The notes under the pieces: generated by a model
What the model saw: the letters and a program-made list of their open reading frames with translations, nothing else
Databases searched by the model: none
Told to the model about the DNA's origin: nothing
Program-made: the position numbers and the translations under genes
Source of the DNA: CAVYXK01 sp963708245
GTDB taxonomy: Bacteria > Pseudomonadota > Alphaproteobacteria > Acetobacterales > Acetobacteraceae
Direction: 5' to 3'
Assembly (NCBI GenBank): GCA_963708245.1
Contig: OY970201.1
Span: 310,001 to 374,000 of the forward strand
Length of the DNA stretch: 64,000 nucleotides
In this document: positions 33,798 to 43,248 of the stretch, piece by piece
Layout: each line of letters begins with the position of its first letter
How positions within the stretch are numbered: the first letter of the stretch is position 1

Positions 33798-36224
33798 ATG
33801 GACGCAATAACTGAAGCTCAGTCGATCAGTGCCTACGGTCCGGCAAGGTCTACCGTGCAAGGCAGCCCGCTCGACGCGGCGGAGCTGCGGCGGATGCAGG
33901 CTTATTGGAACGCCACACTATACCTGTCGGCCGGGATGATCTACCTGCGGGACAATCCGCTGCTCCGTGAGCCACTGAAGCCCACCCACGTCAAGCGGCG
34001 CCTGCTCGGCCACTGGGGCTCCGATCCAGGAATGAGCTTTACCTACATTCATCTCAATCGCCTGATCAAAAAGTATGATCTGGACGTCATCTTTCTTGCC
34101 GGACCGGGGCACGGCGCACCAGCCATAATCTCGAATGTTTATCTCGAAGGCACCTATTCCGAAATCTACAGCGACGCCTCCGAAGACGAGGAAGGGCTGC
34201 GTCGGTTGTTCAAGCAGTTCTCCTTTCCGGGCGGCATCGGCAGCCATTGCACGCCGGAGACACCCGGTTCGATTCATGAAGGTGGAGAGCTCGGGTACTC
34301 CCTGTCGCACGGCTTCGGCGCGGCATTCGACAATCCCGATTTGATTGTGACCGTAATGGTCGGCGATGGCGAGTCGGAAACCGGGCCGTTAGCCACGTCG
34401 TGGCACTCGAACAAGTTCCTCAATCCGGTTCGCGACGGCGCAGTGCTTCCGGTACTACACCTGAACGGCTACAAGATCGCCAACCCCACCATTCTTGCCC
34501 GCATTCCGCATCAGGAGCTGGAGCACCTATTCCGCGGTTATGGCTACGAACCCTATTTCGTGGAGGGTTCCGACCATGACAGCATGCACCAGGCAATGGC
34601 AGCCACGCTGGAACACTGCATACGAGAGATCCGGCGAATCCAGAAACAGGCGCGCGAGTCCCCCTCCAAGGTCGAGCGGCCCCGCTGGCCGATGGTGATC
34701 TTGCGCAGCCTCAAGGGATGGAGCGGCCCCAAAGAGGTCGACGGGCACAAGGTCGAAGGATTCTGGCGCGCCCATCAGGTGCCACTGGCAGAGATACACG
34801 AAAATCCCGCGCATCTGGCCATGTTGGAGGAATGGCTGCGCAGCTATCGACCGGATGAACTCTTCGACGCGGAAGGGCGCCTGCGCGAGGAGCTGCGGGA
34901 ACTCGCACCGAAAGGCACCCGCCGAATGGGTGCCAATCCGCACGCCAACGGTGGAGTGTTGCGTAAGGCGCTGCGGGTGCCGGACTTCCGAGCCTATGCA
35001 GTCGAGGCTGAGAAACCTGGCCTGACCGAGATCGGACCCACGCAGATCCTGGGCCAGTTCCTACGGGACATCGCCCGGGACAATCCCTCCAACTTCCGTG
35101 TCCTCAGCCCGGACGAAAACGCCTCCAATCGCCTGACCGCGCTTTACGAGGTAACTAAGAAGGCTTGGCTCGGCGAATACTTTCCCGAGGATGCTGACGG
35201 CAGCGAACTGGCGCCTGATGGGCGCGTCATGGAAATGCTCAGCGAGCACACGCTCGAGGGCTGGCTGGAAGGTTATCTGCTGACCGGAAGGCACGGCTTT
35301 TTCTCAAGCTACGAGGCGTTCGTCCACATCATAGATTCGATGTTCAACCAGCACGCCAAATGGCTGGAGAAATCCGGCGAGTTACCCTGGCGTGCCGATA
35401 TCTCCTCGCTGAATCTTCTGATCACGTCGACCGTCTGGCGGCAGGACCACAACGGTTTCACGCACCAGGATCCTGGCTTCTTGGATGTCGTTGCCAACAA
35501 GAGCCCGAACGTGACGCGCGTCTACCTGCCGCCCGATGTAAACTGCCTGCTATCGGTTGCGGATCACTGCCTACGGAGCTGCAACTACGTCAATGTAATC
35601 GTCGCCGATAAGCAGCCGCACCTGGTGTATCTCGACATGGATGCGGCGGTGAGGCACTGCACGAAGGGCGCCGGAATCTGGCAATGGGCCAGCAACGACC
35701 AGGACAGCGAACCGGACGTCGTCATGGCCAGTTGCGGCGACGTCGCGACAATGGAAGCTCTCGCCGCCACCGCCTTGTTGCGGCAGCATTTTCCTGAACT
35801 GAAGGTACGCTTCGTCAACGTCGTCGATCTGTTTCGGCTGGAACCAGACACCGAGCACCCGCACGGGCTCTCGGACCGTGAGTTCGATGCGCTGTTCACT
35901 CCGAACAGGCCCGTCATCTTCAACTTCCATGCCTATCCCTGGCTGATCCATCGCCTGACCTATCGTCGGACCAACCACGACAACATCCACGTCCGCGGCT
36001 ACAAGGAAAAAGGCAACATCAACACGCCGATGGAGCTGGCGATCCAGAACCAGGTGGATCGCTTCACCCTGGCGATCGATGCGATCGACCGCATTCCGTC
36101 CCTCAAGCTCCGCGGATCGCATGCGCGCGAGGCGCTGATGAATCAGCAGCTCGACTGCCGTCGCTACGCTTATGCAGAAGGCATCGACCCACCGGAGATC
36201 CTCAACTGGAGATGGCCGCTCTGA
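33798..36224 (+). CDS. xfp: Xylulose-5-phosphate/fructose-6-phosphate phosphoketolase
   Basis: An 808-residue thiamine-diphosphate enzyme that cleaves xylulose-5-P or fructose-6-P with phosphate to give acetyl phosphate plus a triose- or tetrose-phosphate. Family blocks: FLAGPGHGAPAIISNVYLEG, FPGGIGSHCTPETPGSIHEG, the thiamine-diphosphate site MVGDGESETGPLATSWHSNK, VLRSLKGWSGPKEVDGHKVE, and YHSYPW-like NFHAYPWLIHRLTYRR. The start ATG follows GGGGGGAA. The usual partner, acetate kinase, is present only as a remnant about 6.7 kb downstream, so ATP recovery from acetyl phosphate must use another kinase or phosphotransacetylase. Confidence 0.95.
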   Translation: MDAITEAQSISAYGPARSTVQGSPLDAAELRRMQAYWNATLYLSAGMIYLRDNPLLREPLKPTHVKRRLLGHWGSDPGMSFTYIHLNRLIKKYDLDVIFLAGPGHGAPAIISNVYLEGTYSEIYSDASEDEEGLRRLFKQFSFPGGIGSHCTPETPGSIHEGGELGYSLSHGFGAAFDNPDLIVTVMVGDGESETGPLATSWHSNKFLNPVRDGAVLPVLHLNGYKIANPTILARIPHQELEHLFRGYGYEPYFVEGSDHDSMHQAMAATLEHCIREIRRIQKQARESPSKVERPRWPMVILRSLKGWSGPKEVDGHKVEGFWRAHQVPLAEIHENPAHLAMLEEWLRSYRPDELFDAEGRLREELRELAPKGTRRMGANPHANGGVLRKALRVPDFRAYAVEAEKPGLTEIGPTQILGQFLRDIARDNPSNFRVLSPDENASNRLTALYEVTKKAWLGEYFPEDADGSELAPDGRVMEMLSEHTLEGWLEGYLLTGRHGFFSSYEAFVHIIDSMFNQHAKWLEKSGELPWRADISSLNLLITSTVWRQDHNGFTHQDPGFLDVVANKSPNVTRVYLPPDVNCLLSVADHCLRSCNYVNVIVADKQPHLVYLDMDAAVRHCTKGAGIWQWASNDQDSEPDVVMASCGDVATMEALAATALLRQHFPELKVRFVNVVDLFRLEPDTEHPHGLSDREFDALFTPNRPVIFNFHAYPWLIHRLTYRRTNHDNIHVRGYKEKGNINTPMELAIQNQVDRFTLAIDAIDRIPSLKLRGSHAREALMNQQLDCRRYAYAEGIDPPEILNWRWPL

Positions 36225-36253
36225 GCGGTCGGAGCCCTCTCATTACATCAGCG

Positions 36254-36400
36254 CGGCGCCTGTGAGCAGTGGATCAAAGAGGGCAAGGGCGCGATCAAGT
36301 GGACGCGGCTATCGTGCCGGAGCTTCGCCGCCAACGCCGTCCGCCTTCAGCTTCATGCGCTCGCCTACAATCTCGGCAACTCATGCGGGCACCCGCACGG
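36254..36400 (+). pseudogene. Remnant of a second IS1380-type transposase
   Basis: The plus frame reads CEQWIKEGKGAIKWTRLSCR then SFAANAVRLQLHALAYNLGN, the glutamate block and following helix of the DDE group 1 / IS1380 transposases common in alphaproteobacteria. It differs from the intact IS1380 protein at 28429-29964, so it comes from another element. The remainder is gone. Confidence 0.7.
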
Positions 36401-36520
36401 CGGCTCGCCCGCGTCGGCCGTGTTGGCAACGCCAAAAGGGCGCAAAATACCGCTTGAGAAGCCGGTCATCTGGGGGGTGTCGGATCAATCGATGGCGACA
36501 AACTACGAGCTCAACGTTGG

Positions 36521-37906
36521 ATGAAGACAGGGAAACGGGACTTAAATTTAGCCTTTCGGTCAAAGCCTGCCGCCGAACCGCCAGCGGACTACCGCAGTCT
36601 GCTTGTGTTGACGCTCCTCGCGCTGGTCGCGGGCGCGGGGTCCGGGTTCATCGGCGCAGTTTTTCGACTTGCGCTCGAAGAGGCTGATCGCTTTCGCGAC
36701 ATCCTGATCGCTCGGGGTCACGAAGAGAGGCTTGCAGGTTTCGTGTTGGTGATCGCCGGTGCTGCTGCGGCAGTCGCGTTCGCGGCCTGGCTGGTCCGAC
36801 GATTTTCTCCTTACGCTGCGGGGAGCGGCATCCCGCAAGTCGAGGCAGCTTTGGATGAGCAGCTCCCGCCCGCGCCGCCTCATCTGATTTTGGTGAAATT
36901 CCTTGGCGGGGTGCTGGCAATCGGTCCCGGATTGGCGCTCGGTCGTGAAGGGCCGAGCGTGCAAATGGGCGCGGTGATAGCCCACTCCGTCGGAAAACTG
37001 TCGGGCCGCGACTGGCCGGATCGCCGGGTGCTCCTCGCCGCCGGCGCGGGTGCCGGGCTCGCTGTTGCCTTCAACGCGCCGATCGCCGGCGCGATCTTCG
37101 TTTTTGAGGAGCTGGTGCAGCGGTTCGATGCCCGTATCGCAATTACAGCGCTTGGGGCGTCGGGGACCGCGATCTTGATAGCCCGCTTGTTCCTTGGCGA
37201 CGCCCCGGACTTTCATGTGGCGATAGCGACCTCTGCGAGCGCGGCAATCGGCCCGCTCGGCTATGCCGCTGCCGCAACCTGGCCACTTTACGTCGTGCTG
37301 GGCGTCCTCGCCGGGCTCTTCGCCACCCTCTACAACCGGGCCATCTTGGTCGCCATCAAGATCACGGACCGGCTCTCCCGATGGCCGGTAGAGCTGCAAG
37401 CAGGTGTCATCGGCGGTGGGGTCGGGATTCTCGCATGGTTCGCCCCCGAGCTGGTCGGGGGCGGCGACCAGATCACGCAGCGCATGCTCGCTGGTGGAGC
37501 GCCCTTGGCGATGATCCCGCTGGCCTTTCTGCTGCGCTTCGCTCTGGGCGCCGTCTCATATTCGGCGGCGACTCCGGGCGGCTTGTTCGCCCCCATGCTG
37601 GCGCTCGGGGCGCAGCTGGGCCTGTTCTGTGGCGCCCTCTGCAGGATGGCCTTTCCCGATCTCGGTATCGACCCGGAAGCATTCGCCGTCGTCGGCATGG
37701 CCGCCTTCTTTACCGGCGTCGTGCAGGCTCCGGTTACCGGCATCGTGCTCGTCATCGAGATGACCGCAGGCTTCGCGACGCTTCTCCCGATGCTCGGTGC
37801 GTGCTTTGCCGCCATGCTGGTGCCCAATCTGCTGCACGGCGAACCGATTTACGAATCACTCCGGAATCGCACTGTTCGCCGTCAGAATATCAAAAACCTC
37901 ACTTGA
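36521..37906 (+). CDS. clcA: ClC-family chloride channel/antiporter
   Basis: A 461-residue integral membrane protein with about ten hydrophobic segments. The anion selectivity motifs are present: AAGSGIPQVEAAL (GSGIP), LALGREGPSVQMGA (GREGP) and TPGGLFAPMLALGAQ (GxFxP). GAGAGLAVAFNAPIAGAIFV matches the helix-G/H region with the family glutamate in FVFEEL. There is no C-terminal CBS domain. It may exchange chloride for protons in acid stress. The ribosome site is weak. Confidence 0.93.
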   Translation: MKTGKRDLNLAFRSKPAAEPPADYRSLLVLTLLALVAGAGSGFIGAVFRLALEEADRFRDILIARGHEERLAGFVLVIAGAAAAVAFAAWLVRRFSPYAAGSGIPQVEAALDEQLPPAPPHLILVKFLGGVLAIGPGLALGREGPSVQMGAVIAHSVGKLSGRDWPDRRVLLAAGAGAGLAVAFNAPIAGAIFVFEELVQRFDARIAITALGASGTAILIARLFLGDAPDFHVAIATSASAAIGPLGYAAAATWPLYVVLGVLAGLFATLYNRAILVAIKITDRLSRWPVELQAGVIGGGVGILAWFAPELVGGGDQITQRMLAGGAPLAMIPLAFLLRFALGAVSYSAATPGGLFAPMLALGAQLGLFCGALCRMAFPDLGIDPEAFAVVGMAAFFTGVVQAPVTGIVLVIEMTAGFATLLPMLGACFAAMLVPNLLHGEPIYESLRNRTVRRQNIKNLT

Positions 37907-37963
37907 ACGGCAAATGCACCAATAAGCTGGTCGAGCAGGTGGGGCGGGGCGCAGACAGTCCGC

Positions 37964-38329
37964 TCACCGCCCGAGCTCATCGCGGACTGCCTCTGCCAGC
38001 TCCTGCATGCGGAACGGCTTCTTCAGAACGCGCAGGTCGACCTGCCTGGACACGAAATATCCTGAGATCAGGATGACCTTCAGATCGGAGCGCCCATGCG
38101 TCGCCATTTCGGCCAGCTCGAGACCCGACAAGTCTGGCATGCGCACATCGGTGATCACAAGGTCAATGCCAGGCGTGTCGGCAAGCATCCGCAGCGCTTC
38201 GCGACCGCCGCCGGCCTCCAGCACACGGTAGCCCGAATCGGCTAGGAACTCGGCGACGATCGTGCGTACATGAGGGTCGTCGTCAACGACCATGATGGTG
38301 GCATTTTCGGTTCGTCCCGCCGGCATCAT
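37964..38329 (-). CDS. Single-domain response regulator (CheY-like receiver)
   Basis: A protein of about 121 residues with a receiver only: IMVVDDDPHVRTIVAEF, the phospho-acceptor aspartate in LVITDVRMPDLSGLEL, ILISGYF and the lysine in LRVLKKPFRMQELA. No output domain. I begin at the MMPAGRTENAT methionine; the upstream in-frame region looks non-coding. No kinase is adjacent, so its partner is unknown. It converges with clcA. Confidence 0.85.
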   Translation of the reverse strand: MMPAGRTENATIMVVDDDPHVRTIVAEFLADSGYRVLEAGGGREALRMLADTPGIDLVITDVRMPDLSGLELAEMATHGRSDLKVILISGYFVSRQVDLRVLKKPFRMQELAEAVRDELGR

Positions 38330-38624
38330 CGCATGCGTCTTCCAGGTAATCCATTTCGCGCGCCGCACGGCTCGCCACGCACCGCCCCCCCACCCCCTGA
38401 TTAGCACCATGAGCCGCGGTCCGGTCTCAGAATTTGATCGCGGAAAAGTAACAAGATAGCGACTGAGACCGAACGGGTCAGTCCGCTAGCAAAGTGGGTG
38501 CGGAGCCGTCGCGAAGTCCGGTTTGGGCCGGCCAGCCGGCCGACTCTGCCGCCGCCCACCCTTCTTGCTGGTTTGCCGCGCCGGCGCTACTCCCCCGCCG
38601 ACAGCAGCCGAGACGGGAGCCGCC

Positions 38625-39854
38625 ATGGCCGTAAAGGATGTCCGGAAAGTCGTGCTCGCCTATTCGGGTGGCCTCGACACCAGCGTAATCCTGCGCTGGC
38701 TGCAAGTGACCTATCGTTGCGAGGTGGTGACCTTCACCGCCGATCTCGGCCAGGGCGAGGAGCTGGCGCCCGCCCGGCGCAAGGCAGAATTGCTCGGCGT
38801 CAAGCAGATCTTCGTGGACGACCTGCGCGAGACGTTCGTGCAAGACTTCGTCTTCCCGATGTTCCGCGCCAACGCGCTCTATGAGGGACAGTACCTGCTG
38901 GGCACGTCCATCGCCCGGCCGCTGATCGCGCAGCGACAGATCGAGATTGCCGAACAGATCGGCGCTGACGCGGTGGCGCACGGTGCCACCGGCAAGGGCA
39001 ACGATCAGGTGCGCTTCGAGCTGTCGTACTATTCGCTGAAGCCCGACATTAAAATCATCGCGCCGTGGCGCGAATGGGACCTCGGCAGCCGCACCAGACT
39101 GCTGCAATTCGCAGAAGAGAACCAGATCCCGATCGCCCGCGACAAGCGCGGTGAGGCGCCGTTCAGCGTCGATGCCAACCTCCTGCACTCTTCATCCGAA
39201 GGGAAAATCCTGGAAGACCCAGCCGTCGAGGCGGACGAGATCGTCTACCAGCGCACCATCCGCCCAGAGGATGCGCCGGACCGGGCGAGGGTGATTGCCA
39301 TCGATTTCGAGCGCGGCGACCCGGTGGCGATCGACGGGGAGCGGCTGTCGCCAGCGGCGCTGCTGACGCGGCTGAACGAGTTGGGCCGCGCCAACGGGAT
39401 CGGTCGGCTCGATCTTGTGGAGAACCGTTTCGTTGGCATGAAATCGCGCGGCGTGTACCAGACCCCAGGCGGGACCATCCTGCTGGCGGCCCACCGCGGC
39501 ATCGAGAGCATCACTCTGGATCGCGAGGCGGCGCACCTCAAGGACCAGCTCATGCCGCGCTACGCCGAGCTGATCTATAACGGCTTCTGGTTCAGCCCGG
39601 AGCGCCGGATGCTGCAGGCGCTGATCGATGAGAGCCAGAAATCCGTGAGCGGGCGGGTGCGGCTGAAACTCTACAAGGGCAATGTCGGCGTCATCGGGCG
39701 GGAGTCGCCCAACAGCCTCTATTCGATGCGGGTAGTGACCTTCGAGGAAGACCAGGGCGCGTACGACCAGTTCGACGCTGAAGGCTTCATCAAGCTGAAC
39801 GCGTTACGGCTGCGACTTGGAGCGATGGCCGGACGGCGCGGCGGGACGCTCTAG
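38625..39854 (+). CDS. argG: Argininosuccinate synthase
   Basis: A 409-residue enzyme that condenses citrulline and aspartate with ATP in arginine synthesis. Seen: the PP-loop VLAYSGGLDTSVILRWL, GATGKGNDQVRFELSYYSL, WREWDLGSRT, and the VGVIGRESPNSLYSM block near the C-terminus. The start ATG (MAVKDVRK) is set by family length, behind GGGAGCCGCC. It is a stand-alone housekeeping gene among less conserved neighbours. Confidence 0.95.
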   Translation: MAVKDVRKVVLAYSGGLDTSVILRWLQVTYRCEVVTFTADLGQGEELAPARRKAELLGVKQIFVDDLRETFVQDFVFPMFRANALYEGQYLLGTSIARPLIAQRQIEIAEQIGADAVAHGATGKGNDQVRFELSYYSLKPDIKIIAPWREWDLGSRTRLLQFAEENQIPIARDKRGEAPFSVDANLLHSSSEGKILEDPAVEADEIVYQRTIRPEDAPDRARVIAIDFERGDPVAIDGERLSPAALLTRLNELGRANGIGRLDLVENRFVGMKSRGVYQTPGGTILLAAHRGIESITLDREAAHLKDQLMPRYAELIYNGFWFSPERRMLQALIDESQKSVSGRVRLKLYKGNVGVIGRESPNSLYSMRVVTFEEDQGAYDQFDAEGFIKLNALRLRLGAMAGRRGGTL

Positions 39855-39914
39855 GAATTGGCGACCGGCCGCTGATTGCCAGTCCGCGGCGGGAATGTTC
39901 TATCCTATCGCGAC

Positions 39915-41255
39915 ATGAGCGCAAGAATCGGAATTCGCACACGGTGGCAGCGCGAGGCGCTTCCGCTGGCCGGACGTATCGCCTTGCATCGTGCACCGGT
40001 CAGCGCGGCAGCGCGAGGCTGGCTGTCGGAGCTGGGGCCAGGGCTGATCACCGGCGCATCGGACGACGACCCGAGCGGCATCGCCACCTACTCGCAGGCT
40101 GGCGCGCAGTTCGGCACGGCGATGTGCTGGGTGATGCTGTTCACCTGGCCGCTGATGGCGGCAATCCAGGAGATCAGCGCCCGCATCGGCCGGGTCACCG
40201 GCCACGGGATCGCGGCCAATATCCGCGCCCATTACCCGCCCTGGCTGCTGCGGAGCATCATTGCCCTTCTGCTGATCGCCAACACGCTCAATCTCGGCGC
40301 CGATCTCGGCGCAATGGGCGCGGCGGTGCAGCTTCTGATCGGCGGGCCACCGCACCTGTACGTGGTGTGCTTCGCGGTCGGCTGCGCCTTGCTGGAGACG
40401 TTCTCTCGTTACGAACGCTATGTCCATTTCATGAAATGGACGGCGCTGTCGCTGCTCGCCTACGTGGCGACTGCGTTCGTGGTGCGGGTCCCTTGGCGAC
40501 AGGTTATCCATGATACGCTTCTGCCGAGTTTCTCGCTCGGCACGGATTATATCGTGACGATTGTCGCCGTGCTCGGCACCACGATCACGCCTTACTGCTT
40601 CTTCTGGCAGTCCTCGGAGGAAGCCGAGAACGAGCAGATCGACCCAAACGCCGAACCGCTTCTCGATGCGCCCCAGCAAGCGCCACGCGAGATCGGGCGG
40701 ATTCGCTTCGATACCTATCTCGGGATGGGCTATTCCAATCTGATCAGCCTGTTCATCATCATCACCACTGCGGCAACACTGCACGCCGCCGGAGTGACGG
40801 ATATCCAGACATCGTCGCAGGCTGCCGAGGCGCTGCGCCCGCTGGCCGGGCTGTTCACTTTTGCGATCTTCTCGATCGGCATCATCGGGATCGGCCTGCT
40901 CGCGGTGCCGGTGCTGGCAGGCTCGGCGGCCTACGCATTGGGCGAGGCACTGGGCTGGCCGACGGGACTGGCGCGGCGACCGCTGGACGCAAAAGCCTTC
41001 TATGCGGCGATCGCCGTCTCGACGCTGGTGGGGGTCTTCATCAATTTCGTCCGTCTCGATCCGATCAAGGCGCTGTTCTGGTCTGCGGTACTGAACGGAA
41101 TCGTCGCGGTCCCGCTCATGGGCGTCATCATGATCATGGCGATGCAGCCCAAGGTGATGGGACGGTTCACCCTGCCATGGCCGCTCTGGGCCCTGGGTTG
41201 GGTCTGCACGGCGGCAATGGCGGTTGCGGTCGTGATCATGTTCGCGACTATATAG
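39915..41255 (+). CDS. NRAMP-related divalent metal transporter with atypical metal site
   Basis: A 446-residue membrane protein with about eleven hydrophobic segments. The first helix contains ITGASDDDPSGIATYSQAG, so DPSG stands where classical NRAMP proteins have DPGN. The sixth helix reads VLGTTITPYCFFWQSSEEAE in place of the usual MPHN-type motif. These changes suggest a different ion preference; NRAMP-related magnesium transporters are one group with altered sites. The start is the ATG of MSARIGIRTRW; a GTG/ATG upstream is possible. The 60-base gap after argG does not show an obvious promoter. Confidence 0.85.
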   Translation: MSARIGIRTRWQREALPLAGRIALHRAPVSAAARGWLSELGPGLITGASDDDPSGIATYSQAGAQFGTAMCWVMLFTWPLMAAIQEISARIGRVTGHGIAANIRAHYPPWLLRSIIALLLIANTLNLGADLGAMGAAVQLLIGGPPHLYVVCFAVGCALLETFSRYERYVHFMKWTALSLLAYVATAFVVRVPWRQVIHDTLLPSFSLGTDYIVTIVAVLGTTITPYCFFWQSSEEAENEQIDPNAEPLLDAPQQAPREIGRIRFDTYLGMGYSNLISLFIIITTAATLHAAGVTDIQTSSQAAEALRPLAGLFTFAIFSIGIIGIGLLAVPVLAGSAAYALGEALGWPTGLARRPLDAKAFYAAIAVSTLVGVFINFVRLDPIKALFWSAVLNGIVAVPLMGVIMIMAMQPKVMGRFTLPWPLWALGWVCTAAMAVAVVIMFATI

Positions 41256-41266
41256 AGAGCCCGCCT

Positions 41267-41872
41267 TCATCCAGGCTGCCCGCCCTTAGCCACGCCGGCG
41301 GCAGAGCCCCCGCCCGTTCCCGCATCGAGGCCGACGCGAGCGGTTTCCGCCAGAAACTTGATTACGCGCTCGGCCTCAGCCGGGCGGCGAAGCCGCAGCA
41401 CAACAAGGCCCACGTACTCCTCCCGCTCCAGGCGCTCCGCGTACCCGCGACGGTGCCGGGCCCAATTGCTCCAGGCCCATCGGATCGGGTGGCTTGGCCG
41501 CAGCATGTGCCGCCATCGCTCGCGGTTGCCGGCCCAAAGCTCGGTGCGCAGAACGGCACGCCAGAGCGAACGGCGTATCACCCGAGCCATGATCAACGGG
41601 CGGTCGTAGTCGAGCCAGATCAGGTGCGTCGCACGCTGCCAGACCAAATCGCGCACCAGGCCGTAATTGCCGTCCACCACCCAGGCCTCTGCGCGGATCG
41701 CCTCGCTCACGCGGCGGCGGAACTCGGGCGGATCATGTCGGGTCAAGTCGCGCCAGCCCGCCTGCCAGTTGATCGCATCGAGCTCGATATGCGGCAGCGC
41801 CAACCGTGCGGCAATGCGCCGCGCCAGGGTGGTCTTCCCGGCTCCCGATGTGCCGACCACCACGATCCGCAT
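41267..41872 (-). CDS. P-loop nucleoside/adenylate kinase-like protein
   Basis: A 201-residue protein starting MRIVVVGTSGAGKTTLARRI (Walker A), then ALPHIELDAINWQAGWRDL and EAWVVDGNYGLVRDLVWQRA (DG.Y block) and LIWLDYDRPLIMARVIRRSL. This matches the family often annotated as 'AAA family ATPase' or FlaR-like topology-modulation proteins, which resemble shikimate or adenylate kinases. The substrate is unknown. The start at 41872 is set by the P-loop position. It converges with the transporter gene. Confidence 0.8.
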   Translation of the reverse strand: MRIVVVGTSGAGKTTLARRIAARLALPHIELDAINWQAGWRDLTRHDPPEFRRRVSEAIRAEAWVVDGNYGLVRDLVWQRATHLIWLDYDRPLIMARVIRRSLWRAVLRTELWAGNRERWRHMLRPSHPIRWAWSNWARHRRGYAERLEREEYVGLVVLRLRRPAEAERVIKFLAETARVGLDAGTGGGSAAGVAKGGQPG

Positions 41873-41930
41873 CAGCCGACCTCCCGGCGCATCGCCGCGG
41901 CCGCGTGCCATACCCTGGAAAGGCCAGGCG

Positions 41931-41976
41931 GTGCTGCCCTCTGGACCCCCGCCAAGGGAGTTGCCCTTGGAACCCC
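41931..41976. repeat. GC-rich dispersed repeat (ribosome-like 'CTGCCC...TTGGAACC' unit)
   Basis: GTGCTGCCCTCTGGACCCCC followed by GCCAAGGGAGTTGCCCTTGG is an imperfect palindrome. A related unit occurs at 58025-58070. Similar units are scattered in intergenic DNA of Acetobacteraceae; only these two are seen here and they are diverged. Confidence 0.4.
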
Positions 41977-42152
41977 TTGTTTTTGTGTAGTCCGAAGGAA
42001 CCAGAGCCTCTGCTCGCACAGGATCATGCATTGTCCATTATCGCGACACGTCGACCACGGCGGGGGACATGCCGGAGATCGTCGGCTGGCGCTTCCAGGC
42101 GACCTGAGAACGGTGCGATACTGCTCGCTTCCGGTGGCCAGGAGACCTGCCT

Positions 42153-42908
42153 ATGAACGCCGCGGACGTGATGTCGCGCACCGTCATCGCGATCAGCCAG
42201 GACGCACCGCTGTCGCAGGCGGTGCGGCTGATGATCGATAACCATATCAGCGGCCTGCCGGTGGTGGACGCGGACGGGCATGCGGTGGGCATGCTGACGG
42301 AAGGCGACCTGCTGCAGCGCGTGGAGACCGGAACGGCAGGCAAGTCTCCCGGCTGGCTCAGCGTGATTTTCGCCCCCGGCCGGGCAGCCGGCGTTTATGT
42401 GCAGACGCATGGCCGCCGGGTCGGCGACGTGATGACGCCGGACCCGATCATGATCAATGAGGCGACGCCGCTCAATGAAGTGTCGGAGCTGATGCGGACC
42501 CGGCGGGTGAAGCGGCTGCCGGTGACGCGCGACGGCAAGGTAGTCGGGATCATCAGCCGCGCCGACCTCGTCCGCGCCTTGGCCAAGGAGTTCGATGTAC
42601 CGGCGGCCTCGGCCAGCGACACGGTGATCCGGAACGCGATCCTCGCGGAACTGGCGAGCCAACCCTGGGCGCCGCGGCGATCCTTCACCATTGCGGTGGA
42701 GGATGGGGTGGTGGACCTCGACGGCGTCGTATTCGACGTGCGCGAGCGCGACGCGATCCGCGTCGCCGCGGAGAACGTGCCCGGCGTGAAGCAGGTGGAG
42801 AACCGGCTGGTCTGCGTCGAGCCCAACACCGGCATGCTGATGGTCGGGCCAGAGGAAGAGGAAGAGCAAGCGCAACGGGACGTGGACCAAGCGGGGACGC
42901 GTGGCTGA
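42153..42908 (+). CDS. CBS-pair and BON-domain protein
   Basis: A 251-residue cytoplasmic protein. Two CBS motifs, VMSRTVIAISQDAPLSQAV with HISGLPVVDADGHAVGMLTE and VMTPDPIMINEATPLNEVS with KRLPVTRDGKVVGIISRADL, form a Bateman module that probably binds adenine nucleotides. A C-terminal BON domain follows (FTIAVEDGVVDLDGVVFDVR, AENVPGVKQVENRLVCVEP). It is found in stress and energy islands with phosphoketolase and acetate kinase. Its stop overlaps the start of the ackA remnant by eight bases, indicating former operon coupling. Confidence 0.92.
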   Translation: MNAADVMSRTVIAISQDAPLSQAVRLMIDNHISGLPVVDADGHAVGMLTEGDLLQRVETGTAGKSPGWLSVIFAPGRAAGVYVQTHGRRVGDVMTPDPIMINEATPLNEVSELMRTRRVKRLPVTRDGKVVGIISRADLVRALAKEFDVPAASASDTVIRNAILAELASQPWAPRRSFTIAVEDGVVDLDGVVFDVRERDAIRVAAENVPGVKQVENRLVCVEPNTGMLMVGPEEEEEQAQRDVDQAGTRG

Positions 42909-43222
42909 CGCCGTCCTTGCCGTCAACGCTGGCTCCTCCAGCATCAAGTTCGCGCCATTTGAGATTGCCTCGGGCGGACAGCTCATGGCGGCGTCCCGCG
43001 GCGAGATCGAGGGGGATCGGCAGTGAGCCACATTTCATCGCCCGTGACCCGGCGGGGACGCTGCAGAAGGAGCAGCGCTTCTCCGGCGGCCCGCACGAGG
43101 ACCTGCTAGCGGCGCTGCAGCGCTTCGTCGATGCGCATCTGGGGGCCGATGCGTTACGCGGCGTCGGGACGGATGAGGAGGCAATGATCGCGCGACACAC
43201 ATTGGAGGCGATTGGCGGTTAA
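42901..43222 (+). pseudogene. ackA: Acetate kinase remnant: N- and C-terminal pieces only
   Basis: The GTG at 42901 opens ADAVLAVNAGSSSIKF, the N-terminal phosphate-binding motif of acetate kinase. A frameshift near 43020 moves to EPHFIARDPAGTLQKEQRFS and EDLLAALQRFVDAHLG. Then, across a deletion of most of the gene, comes GTDEEAMIARHTLEAIGG, the C-terminus. The enzyme that would use the acetyl phosphate made by Xfp is therefore dead at this locus. Confidence 0.82.
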
Positions 43223-43248
43223 CCGGCGAAAACGCCGAGCTCCTCACA

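Noticed and set aside
39900..41270. 456-codon open frame on the minus strand
   Set aside because: It is exactly antisense to the NRAMP-like gene, is rich in Arg/His/Gln in the manner of GC-rich shadow frames, and has no recognisable motif.
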